The notes under the pieces were generated by a model. That model did not search any database. It saw nothing but the letters and a program-made list of their open reading frames with translations, and was not told the origin of the DNA. A stretch of 64,000 nt of DNA, from the NCBI RefSeq assembly GCF_017873135.1, contig NZ_JAGGJV010000007.1, positions 248,001 through 312,000 on the forward strand, given 5' to 3'. Shown in pieces: positions 53,372 to 60,657 of this stretch (positions are counted from its first letter, which is position 1; each line of letters opens with the position of its first letter). This DNA comes from Rhizobium herbae (GTDB lineage Bacteria > Pseudomonadota > Alphaproteobacteria > Rhizobiales > Rhizobiaceae). Both the position numbers and the translations under genes were made by a program.

Positions 53372-54460
53372 ATGACCGATACATTCGAAAAGGCCGGGCA
53401 GATCGCGATCTCGCGCCGGCGGTTTACCCAGATGGCAGCATTCATGCTGTCGGCAAGCCCGATCGCGCTGGGCGCGACGCGCGGCTGGGCAGCGGAAGGC
53501 GAACTGGTCTTCGTCAACTGGGGCGGCGACGCAGGCCCCGCCTATGACAAGGCTTATGGCGCACCGTTCAAGGAAGAAGCCGGCATCACGGTCAAGCAGG
53601 ACGGCTCCGGCCCGACGGAAGGCGCTGTCGCGGCGCAGTTCGAAAGCGGCAAGCCGGCCTGGGATATCGTCGATATCGATCCTTTCTCGGCGCAGGCGCT
53701 CGGCAAGAAGGGCATGATGGAGCCGATCGACTATGCGGTCGTCGACAAGGCGAAGATGCGCGAAGGCTTCGGCTGGGAATTTGCCGCCTCGACCTACTTC
53801 TTCTCCTATATCATCGCCTACGACGCCTCGAAATTCGGCGACAAGGTGCCGACGGGCATGGCCGACTTCTTCGACGTCGAGAAATTCCCCGGCAAGCGCT
53901 CGCTCTACAAATGGGGTGCGGGCATGTGGGAAGCAGCGCTTCTCGCCGATGGCGTCGAGCCGGCCAAGCTCTATCCGCTCGACCTCGAGCGCGCCCACAA
54001 GAAGATCGCCGCCTTCAAGGACAATGTGGTTTCCTATTGGGGCGGCGGCGCGGAAAGCCAGTCGGTGCTTCTGAACGGCGAGGCCTCGATGGCGCTGATC
54101 TGGTCGACCCGCGCCGGCCTGATCGAGAAGGACTCCGGCGGCTCGATCAAGTTCATCTGGGACCAGGGCCTGATTTCGCCCGGCGCCATGGGCGTGATCA
54201 AGGGCAATCCCGGCGGCAAGGACGCGGCAATGAAGTTCATCGCCTCGGCGCAGGACCCGAAGAAGCAGATCATCATGTTCGAGATGCTCGGCCAGGGGCC
54301 GGCAAACCCGGCCGCCGATGCGCTGCTGCCGCCGGAACAGGCCAAGCTCAACCCCGTCGATCCGGCCAACATGAGCAAGCAGATCGCGCTCGACATGGCC
54401 TGGTACGAGACCAACTACGGCCCGGCGCTGGACGAGTATACAAAGATCATTTCGGCGTAA
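53372..54460 (+). CDS. ABC transporter substrate-binding protein (PotD-like), Tat-exported
   Basis: This is a 362-residue periplasmic binding protein. The N-terminus has a twin-arginine-type signal (SRRRFTQMAAFMLSASPIALG, cleavage near GWA-AEG). The mature part opens ELVFVNWGGDAGPAYDKAY, typical of the PotD/spermidine-putrescine group, with WDIVDIDPFSAQAL and a C-terminal NPVDPANMSKQIAL region. It should bind the transported cation and hand it to the two permeases downstream. A palindromic element separates it from them. Confidence 0.86.
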   Translation: MTDTFEKAGQIAISRRRFTQMAAFMLSASPIALGATRGWAAEGELVFVNWGGDAGPAYDKAYGAPFKEEAGITVKQDGSGPTEGAVAAQFESGKPAWDIVDIDPFSAQALGKKGMMEPIDYAVVDKAKMREGFGWEFAASTYFFSYIIAYDASKFGDKVPTGMADFFDVEKFPGKRSLYKWGAGMWEAALLADGVEPAKLYPLDLERAHKKIAAFKDNVVSYWGGGAESQSVLLNGEASMALIWSTRAGLIEKDSGGSIKFIWDQGLISPGAMGVIKGNPGGKDAAMKFIASAQDPKKQIIMFEMLGQGPANPAADALLPPEQAKLNPVDPANMSKQIALDMAWYETNYGPALDEYTKIISA

Positions 54461-54469
54461 GTCGTTCTT

Positions 54470-54599
54470 CCTCTTCTCCCCAGCGGGGAGAAGTGCCGAG
54501 TGAAACGAGGCGATGAGGGGGATCTCTCCACGATTTCGGAGCAAGCCGTCCCCTTCATCCGGCCCTGCGGGCCACCTTCTCCCCGCTGGGGAGAAGAGG
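54470..54599. repeat. RIME-like palindromic element inside the transporter operon
   Basis: Perfect 24-bp arms (54470-54493 and 54576-54599), each itself a hairpin (CTTCTCCCCGCTGGGGAGAAG), flank further imperfect complementarity such as GATGAGGGG against CCCTTCATC. The element fills most of the 199 bp between the binding-protein gene and the first permease gene. A partial relative lies at 30355-30406. Confidence 0.8.
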
Positions 54600-54659
54600 G
54601 AGGTTGCCGCCCTATCCCGCAAACGAACGGAAACGCGAGAACCAGAAAGGAGAGCCGCC

Positions 54660-55487
54660 ATGACATTCGACAAACTGAAACCGGCTCTGCTGCTCGGGCC
54701 GCTGGTGCTGTTTCTCGGACTTGCCTATCTCATTCCCTTCCTCGGCGTCATGCAGTGGAGCGTCACCCTGCCGGAGCCGGGGTTTTCGCAATATGGCAAG
54801 GCGGTTTCCGATCCGCTGATCCAGTCGGTGTTCATCCGCACCTTTCGCATCTGCCTGATCGTCACGGTCTGCGCGGTCACTGCTGCCTATGCGATTGCCT
54901 ATGTCTGGGTGCGCGGCACGCCGGTTCAGCGGCTGGTGACGGAGCTCTGCATCCTCATTCCATTCTGGATTTCGGTGTTGACCCGCGCCTTCGGCTGGGT
55001 GGCGCTGCTGTCCAATCGCGGGCTGATCAATACCTGGCTGCAATCGGCCGGCATCATTTCCGAACCGCTGACCATGGTGCGCAACGAGTTCGGCGTCGTG
55101 CTCGGCATGATGCATTTTCTCATTCCCTTCGCGGTGTTTCCCATCGCTTCGGCCATGCGCAGCCTGGATGAGCGGGTGTTTCTGGCCGCACGCGGCATGG
55201 GCGCATCACGGCTGCGGATCTTCTGGTCGATCTTCGTGCCGATGACGACGCCGGGCATTCTCGGCGCGGCGCTGATGGTCTTCGTCTTCGCGCTCGGCTT
55301 CTTCATAACACCTGCCATCCTCGGCGGCGGTCGCAGCGTCATGATCGCGGAACTCATCTATCTACGCATTTTCCAGAGCCCGGACTGGGGGCTGGGGGCT
55401 GCCGTCAGCGTCATCCTGATGATCTTCGTGGCCCTTCTGCTGGTGCTGATGCTGCGCTTCGTGCGGCCCAACAAGATGCTGGGCTGA
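54660..55487 (+). CDS. ABC transporter permease 1 (PotB-like)
   Basis: This is a 275-residue inner-membrane permease with six hydrophobic segments and the cytoplasmic EAA-type loop DERVFLAARGMGASRLRIFWSIF. ATG 54660 has AAAGGAGAG upstream, so the long open frame beginning at 54513 in the palindromic element is not coding. It forms the channel with the next permease, which starts 4 bp after its stop. Confidence 0.88.
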   Translation: MTFDKLKPALLLGPLVLFLGLAYLIPFLGVMQWSVTLPEPGFSQYGKAVSDPLIQSVFIRTFRICLIVTVCAVTAAYAIAYVWVRGTPVQRLVTELCILIPFWISVLTRAFGWVALLSNRGLINTWLQSAGIISEPLTMVRNEFGVVLGMMHFLIPFAVFPIASAMRSLDERVFLAARGMGASRLRIFWSIFVPMTTPGILGAALMVFVFALGFFITPAILGGGRSVMIAELIYLRIFQSPDWGLGAAVSVILMIFVALLLVLMLRFVRPNKMLG

Positions 55488-55491
55488 GCCG

Positions 55492-56298
55492 ATGTCGATG
55501 AAGCCCACACCGATTGCCGTTTTCCTTGCGTTCGCGGTGGCACTGTTCCTGCTTCTGCCGCTGATCGCCGTGGTGCCGGTGTCGTTCACCCCGGCGCGCT
55601 TCCTGTCGATGCCGACCGATGTCTGGTCGCTGCGGCATTATCAGGCTTTGCTCGACAATCCCGCCTGGCTGCAAAGCGTCTGGCTCAGCCTGCGCATCGG
55701 CATCCTGAGTTCCCTGATCGCGACGCTTTTGGCGCTGGCCTTCAGCCTCGGCATCTGGATGTTCCGGCCGTGGTTCGGCAGCCTGCTGTTCGGCTTTGTG
55801 CTTTTGCCGATGGTGGCGCCGCCGGTGGTGTCGGCGATCACGCTCTATTTCTTCCTGACGACGCTGTCCAAGGTCAACGATATCGTCGCCTACGACACCT
55901 GGGTCGGGGTCGCCATTGCCCATGCGGTGATGATTGCGCCGTTCGCGGTGGTGATGGTGACCGTGGCACTGGCGCAGGTGGACCGGCGGATCGATCTCGC
56001 CGCGCGCGGTTTCGGTGCCTCCGTCAGCCAGCGGATCTTCAAGGTCATCCTGCCCAACATCAAGTTTGGCGTGTTCACCGCCTTCTTCCTGTCCTTCGTG
56101 CTGTCCTGGGAGGAAATCGGCGTGACGCTGTTCATCACCAGCGTCGATGCGGTGACCCTGCCGCGGATGATGTGGATGGGGCTGCGCGACAATATCGATC
56201 CGGCGATTGCGGCGATCTCGGTGATCCTGATCGGCATCGTCATTACGGTGATCCTCGTGAAGACCGCCGTGACCTTCACGCTTTCCCGAAAGACCTGA
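55492..56298 (+). CDS. ABC transporter permease 2 (PotC-like)
   Basis: This 268-residue permease is the partner of PotB-like permease 1, with six hydrophobic segments and an EAA loop at DLAARGFGASVSQRIFKVILPNI. The WEEIGVTLFIT segment is typical for PotC-like proteins. The gene lies 4 bp after permease 1. The TPP enzyme follows after 76 bp. Confidence 0.88.
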   Translation: MSMKPTPIAVFLAFAVALFLLLPLIAVVPVSFTPARFLSMPTDVWSLRHYQALLDNPAWLQSVWLSLRIGILSSLIATLLALAFSLGIWMFRPWFGSLLFGFVLLPMVAPPVVSAITLYFFLTTLSKVNDIVAYDTWVGVAIAHAVMIAPFAVVMVTVALAQVDRRIDLAARGFGASVSQRIFKVILPNIKFGVFTAFFLSFVLSWEEIGVTLFITSVDAVTLPRMMWMGLRDNIDPAIAAISVILIGIVITVILVKTAVTFTLSRKT

Positions 56299-56374
56299 GA
56301 CGAAGCGCTGTGGATTTTTCCACGCCTTATAATTGTACAGTCGTATAACAATAAAAGAGACGAGGAACACCCAC

Positions 56375-57988
56375 ATGATCAGCACCGGCATGTATCTGAC
56401 GAAACTGCTCGTCTCCTATGGCGTCGACACGGTCTTCGGCATTCCGGGCGTCCACACCGTCGAGCTCTATCGCGGGCTGGCCGGCAGCCCGATCCGGCAT
56501 GTGACGCCACGGCACGAGCAGGGGGCGGGCTTCATGGCCGATGGTTATGCGCGGGCGACCGGCAAGCCGGGCGTCTGCTTCATCATCACTGGGCCGGGCA
56601 TGACCAATATCGTCACGGCGATGGGGCAAGCCTATGGCGACAGCATTCCGATGCTGGTGATCTCGACCGTCAATGCCCATGGCCGGATGGGCTCGGGCGA
56701 AGGCTGGCTGCATGAACTACCGAACCAGCAGGCGCTGGTGAGCGGTGTCTCGGCCTTCAGCTGCACGGTCAACCGGCCGGAGGAACTGGCGCCGGCGCTG
56801 GCGCGCGCCTTCGCCGTCTTCGACAGCGCCCGGCCGCGACCGGTGCATATCGAGCTGCCGATCAACGTGATGCTGGCCTCGGCCGAGCATCTGGCGGTTC
56901 CCGAAAAGCCTGTCCGTCTGACACGTCCGGCCGGAGACGCAGAGGCGCTGAAGGCGGCGGCCGCACTGCTCGATGGGGCGAAGACGCCCGTCATCCTTGC
57001 GGGCGGGGGCGCGATCCGCGCGGCTGCGCAGATCCGGGCGCTGGCGGAAAGGCTCGATGCGCCGGTGGCGATGACGACAAACGGACGCGGAATCCTGCCA
57101 CCGGGCCATACGCTGGCCGTCAATCTTTCGGCAAGCATGCCGGCGACCCGGTCGCTGATAGAGCTGGCCGACGTGGTGCTCGGCATCGGCACGGAGCTCG
57201 GGCCGACCGATTACGACATGTACGAGGACGGGTTCTTCTCCATTCCCGGCGCCTTCATCCGCGTCGATATCGACCCGGCGCAGCTGATGCGGACGCGCGC
57301 GCCTGAGATCGGCATTGTCGGAGACGCGGCGAAATGCGCGGCCGCTTTGCTGGATCTGGTGTCGGCGCGTGTGCAGGACGGTGCTGCGCGGGCGGCGCAG
57401 GTCGAAACGCTCGTGCACCACGATGTTCCATCCGCCATGCTGGACGATCTCATCATTCTCGAAACGATCCGCGATACGCTGCCGGACGTGCTGATCGCCG
57501 GGGATTCGACCCAGCTGGTCTATGCCGGCAACACAGCTTACGAAGCGGCATATCCAGGCTCCTATTTCAACTCGGCGACCGGCTATGGGACGCTTGGCTA
57601 CGGCCTGCCGGCGGGCATCGGCGCCAAGGTCGGCCGGCCGGATCGTCCGGTCGTGGTTCTTGCCGGGGATGGCGGTCTGCAGTTTTCGCTGGCCGAGCTT
57701 GCCTCGGCGATGGAGGCGAAGGCACCTGTCATCCTGATGCTGCACGACAATGGCGGTTATGGCGAGATCAAGTCCTATATGGTCGCCAAGAACATCCCGC
57801 CGCTCGGCGTCGACCTGCACACGCCGGATTTCATCGCCATCGGCCGTGCCTATGGCTGGCATGCGGAGCGGCTGGAAAGCTATGACGCCTTGAAGCCGGC
57901 GCTGGAGGCGGCACTGGCACGCGGCGTGCCGACGATGCTGGTCTTCGGCGACGCGGTCCGCGCGCAGGCGGCGGGCGGGAAGCGTTAG
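56375..57988 (+). CDS. Thiamine-diphosphate enzyme, probable 5-guanidino-2-oxopentanoate decarboxylase
   Basis: This is a 537-residue ThDP enzyme of the acetolactate synthase/decarboxylase group. The catalytic Glu is in RHEQGAGFMADGYAR, the diphosphate/Mg motif is GDGGLQFSLAELASAM ending at DNGGYG. Segment FGIPGVHTVELYRGL and the overall form recall AruI-type decarboxylases, which convert 2-ketoarginine to 4-guanidinobutanal. ATG 56375 has GAGGAA upstream; ATG 56333 would add fourteen residues. TATAAT at 56328-56333 and an AT-rich partly palindromic segment suggest a possible own promoter. Substrate is inferred from neighbours and similarity by eye. Confidence 0.75.
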   Translation: MISTGMYLTKLLVSYGVDTVFGIPGVHTVELYRGLAGSPIRHVTPRHEQGAGFMADGYARATGKPGVCFIITGPGMTNIVTAMGQAYGDSIPMLVISTVNAHGRMGSGEGWLHELPNQQALVSGVSAFSCTVNRPEELAPALARAFAVFDSARPRPVHIELPINVMLASAEHLAVPEKPVRLTRPAGDAEALKAAAALLDGAKTPVILAGGGAIRAAAQIRALAERLDAPVAMTTNGRGILPPGHTLAVNLSASMPATRSLIELADVVLGIGTELGPTDYDMYEDGFFSIPGAFIRVDIDPAQLMRTRAPEIGIVGDAAKCAAALLDLVSARVQDGAARAAQVETLVHHDVPSAMLDDLIILETIRDTLPDVLIAGDSTQLVYAGNTAYEAAYPGSYFNSATGYGTLGYGLPAGIGAKVGRPDRPVVVLAGDGGLQFSLAELASAMEAKAPVILMLHDNGGYGEIKSYMVAKNIPPLGVDLHTPDFIAIGRAYGWHAERLESYDALKPALEAALARGVPTMLVFGDAVRAQAAGGKR

Positions 57989-57999
57989 CCGGGTCGCGG

Positions 58000-59208
58000 T
58001 CACTCGGCCGGTTGCGGCCGTGCCAGCGACATGGCCGCATAGCCGCCAGCAGTCAAAAGGATGATCACAAACACATAGATATCCGCCGTCGCCGCCAGCC
58101 CGACCGCGCGCGACAGGAAACCGGCCAGGATGGCGGGAATGCTGAAGGCGAGATAGCTCTGGACATAATAGGCCGACAGCAGGCCGGCGCGTTCCTCCGG
58201 CTTGGCGAGCGGCATGATCGTGCTGACGGCACCAAGGAAACAGGAGCCGAAGCCGAACCCGGCAATGATCGTGCCGGAAAACAGCAGCGCGACCAGACCG
58301 GAATGGACGCCGGCAACGACGACGAGCAGGCCGGCCATCATGGAAAAAGCGCCAAGCGTCAGGTTGGCGCGGGCCGGCTTCTGCCGCCGGAGGAAGACCG
58401 CGAGCGCGCCGCTGACGGTGAGGGCTGCGACGGTCAGGCCGCCGGTCACCGGCGAATGGTTGCCGGTGGCAGCGCCGACGAGCGACGGCATCAGCGAGAG
58501 ATAGAAGCCGCCGAGCGACCAGATCGAGATATTGATCGGCGTGATGGCCATCAGCGATGCGCGGACCTGTGGCGGAACGCCGACATGTGGACGCAGCGAC
58601 GCCAGCGCTCCGGGCTTGGATTCAGCGGTTTCGGCAACGCTCCAGACGAAGACCGCCTGCAACAGCAGGGCGGCGAAGACGACGATGTAGACGAGGCGCA
58701 TCGGGTCCGGCGCGAACTGCACGAGCGCGCCGGCGCCGAGCGCTCCGACAGCCATGCCGAGAAGCGGCGAAATGCTGTTGACGATCGGCCCCGTCGTCTT
58801 GTTGGCATCGACCAGCGCAGCACCAATGGCGCCGCTGGCAGCACCGGTGGCGATGCCCTGAACGATCCGGGCGGCGATGAGCCAGGAAGGGCTGTCGGCA
58901 GCCATGAACAGCAGCATGGCCGCTGCCTGCAGCAGGATAGAGACGAAGATGACCGGGCGTCTGCCGATATGATCGGACAACGAGCCGACGATCAGCAGCG
59001 TCGTCAAGAGGCTGAAGGCATAGACGCTGAAGATGAAGGTGAGCAGGATCGGCGAGAAGTGCCAGCTCTCCTGATAGAGATGATAAAGCGGCGTCGGCGC
59101 CGCGGAGGCGGCGAGGAATGTGATCAGGGTCGTTGCGTGAAAGCTCAAGGCCCAGCGCCGCCTGGCGGGGGAAAGTCCGCCGGAAAGATATTCACTTTTG
59201 CTCGACAT
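58000..59208 (-). CDS. Major facilitator superfamily transporter
   Basis: This is a 402-residue MFS protein with about twelve hydrophobic segments. The loop 2-3 motif is GSLSDHIGRRPVIF (GxxSDxxGRR) and the DHA-like proline/glycine-rich TM5 segment is around LLGMAVGALGAGALVQF. It is probably a drug or metabolite exporter. It is divergent from a TetR regulator with a palindromic operator between, the usual arrangement for an inducible efflux pump. It converges with the TPP gene with an 11-bp gap. Confidence 0.86.
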   Translation of the reverse strand: MSSKSEYLSGGLSPARRRWALSFHATTLITFLAASAAPTPLYHLYQESWHFSPILLTFIFSVYAFSLLTTLLIVGSLSDHIGRRPVIFVSILLQAAAMLLFMAADSPSWLIAARIVQGIATGAASGAIGAALVDANKTTGPIVNSISPLLGMAVGALGAGALVQFAPDPMRLVYIVVFAALLLQAVFVWSVAETAESKPGALASLRPHVGVPPQVRASLMAITPINISIWSLGGFYLSLMPSLVGAATGNHSPVTGGLTVAALTVSGALAVFLRRQKPARANLTLGAFSMMAGLLVVVAGVHSGLVALLFSGTIIAGFGFGSCFLGAVSTIMPLAKPEERAGLLSAYYVQSYLAFSIPAILAGFLSRAVGLAATADIYVFVIILLTAGGYAAMSLARPQPAE

Positions 59209-59226
59209 GGCGCTATGGTCCCTAAA

Positions 59227-59288
59227 AGCTAAAATATTGCGTTAGCTCTTGTAGCGCGAAACGCACTTAAAAGCAAATTATTTGCTTT
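59227..59288. promoter_or_regulatory. Palindromic operators between MFS and TetR genes
   Basis: A perfect AAAGCAAAT-T-ATTTGCTTT palindrome (59270-59288) and a second, looser one with arms AGCTAA / TTAGCT (59227-59232, 59242-59247). They are likely TetR-family operators for both divergent genes. Confidence 0.65.
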
Positions 59289-59317
59289 AGTGATCGTGTG
59301 CCTGGCAGAAAGCGAAG

Positions 59318-59893
59318 ATGGCGTCGATGAACATTCGGGAAAATATCAGGCCGGGCGGGCGCAGTGCCCGCGTCCAGGCTTCGGTGCACAAGGCGGTGCG
59401 CGACCTCCTGTCCAAGATGGACCGCAACGAGGTGACGATCCCGCTGATTGCGACCGAGGCTGGCGTCACGCCCTCGACGATCTACCGGCGCTGGGGCGAC
59501 CTGCAGGAGCTGCTCGCCGACGTGGCTGTCGAACGCCTGCGTCCCGATGCGCCGCCGAAGGATACCGGCTCGGCGCGCTCGGACCTCGAACACTGGGCCG
59601 AGCAATATGCCGACGAAATGGCCTCCGGGCCGGGCCGGGCGATGATCCGGGACGTGCTATCAAGCGTCGGGGCGGACACGCGGAATGCCGGCAAATGCTG
59701 CGGCTATACCCGCGAACAGGTGCAGGCAATTGCAGAGCGGGCGCGTGATCGCGGTGAGGAATTTCCGGATGTGGAAACGGTGATCGATGAGGTCGTGGCC
59801 CCGATCATGTATCGCATCCTTTTCGATGACGCACCGCCGACCTCCGCGAAGGTCCTGTCACTGGTCGAGCGCTTGTTTCCGCAACGGCGTTAG
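59318..59893 (+). CDS. TetR-family transcriptional regulator of the MFS exporter
   Basis: This 191-residue regulator has a TetR helix-turn-helix at about residues 18-65 (VTIPLIATEAGVTPSTIYRRWGDLQELLAD). The C-terminal domain is of the TetR_C_16-like kind (about residues 80-185). Divergence from the MFS gene and the palindromes at 59227-59288 suggest that it represses both. Start choice between ATG 59318 and 59327 is open, with neither showing a strong ribosome-binding sequence. Inducer unknown. Confidence 0.85.
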   Translation: MASMNIRENIRPGGRSARVQASVHKAVRDLLSKMDRNEVTIPLIATEAGVTPSTIYRRWGDLQELLADVAVERLRPDAPPKDTGSARSDLEHWAEQYADEMASGPGRAMIRDVLSSVGADTRNAGKCCGYTREQVQAIAERARDRGEEFPDVETVIDEVVAPIMYRILFDDAPPTSAKVLSLVERLFPQRR

Positions 59894-59968
59894 CGGCTGT
59901 TCGGCGCACCTTGAACTCGGTCGCCCGATGTAATACCTTCATCAAAACATTCCTTACCGAGGTGCGAA

Positions 59969-60202
59969 ATGAGCGCGACTGTGACGACGAAGGGTCAGGT
60001 GACCATCCCGAAGCCGGTGCGGGACTTTCTCGGCATCGTGCCGGGAACACGGGTGGATTTCCAGCGCGCCGCCGACGGCAGCGTGGTGTTGACGCGCGCC
60101 GACGACAAACGGCCTGCCAGCCGCTTCAGCAAGCTGCGCGGCCATGCCGGAAAGGGATTGAGTACCGATGCGATCATGGCCCTGACGCGCGGTGACGAGT
60201 GA
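59969..60202 (+). CDS. AbrB/MazE-type antitoxin
   Basis: This is a 77-residue protein with an N-terminal swapped-hairpin AbrB DNA-binding domain (TTKGQVTIPKPVRDFLGIVPGTRVDF). The C-terminal acidic-basic tail (about residues 48-77) is likely to wrap the toxin. GAGGTG lies upstream of the ATG. Its stop overlaps the start of the PIN toxin gene by 4 bp (GTGA), the usual coupling of VapB-VapC pairs. It probably also autoregulates the operon. Confidence 0.85.
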   Translation: MSATVTTKGQVTIPKPVRDFLGIVPGTRVDFQRAADGSVVLTRADDKRPASRFSKLRGHAGKGLSTDAIMALTRGDE

Positions 60203-60603
60203 CGCTGGTCGATACCAACGTTCTGCTCGACGTGGTGACGGACGACCCGACGTGGGCGGACTGGTCGATCGAACAACTCGAAGCCGCTGCACTGCGCGGC
60301 CCGCTGCTGATCAATGATGTCGTCTATGCCGAGCTTGCAGTGCGCTACGAGCGGATCGAGCGGCTGGAGACGTTTCTGTCCGACGCCGGGCTCGACATGG
60401 CAGCCATGCCACGTTCGGCGCTCTTTCTCGCCGGAAAAGTGTTCCAGAAGTACCGCAGGGCAGGCGGCTCGCGCACCGGCGTCCTGCCGGATTTCTTCAT
60501 CGGCGCCCATGCCGCCATCGACCGTGTGGACCTGTTGACCAGGGACACGGCGCGCTACCGGACCTATTTTCCGACCGTGAAGCTGATCACGCCGGATCGG
60601 TAG
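60199..60603 (+). CDS. PIN-domain toxin (VapC family)
   Basis: This is a 134-residue PIN-domain ribonuclease. The acidic active-site residues are visible: Asp5 in LVDTNVLLDV, Glu in DVVYAELAV, Asp in VLPDFFIGAHA and Asp in LLTRDTARY. Such toxins cleave tRNA or rRNA when the antitoxin is lost. The GTG start overlaps the antitoxin stop. A strong terminator follows immediately, so the pair is a self-contained module. Confidence 0.87.
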   Translation: MTLVDTNVLLDVVTDDPTWADWSIEQLEAAALRGPLLINDVVYAELAVRYERIERLETFLSDAGLDMAAMPRSALFLAGKVFQKYRRAGGSRTGVLPDFFIGAHAAIDRVDLLTRDTARYRTYFPTVKLITPDR

Positions 60604-60626
60604 AGCGACGCTGACTGTCGGCGGTT

Positions 60627-60653
60627 GCCGGGCAGGTGCTGCCCGGCCTTTTG
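60627..60653 (+). terminator. Rho-independent terminator of the toxin-antitoxin pair
   Basis: An 8-bp perfect stem (GCCGGGCA with TGCCCGGC), 5-nt loop, followed by CTTTT. It lies just before the convergent RND gene's stop. Confidence 0.75.
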
Positions 60654-60657
60654 CCAC

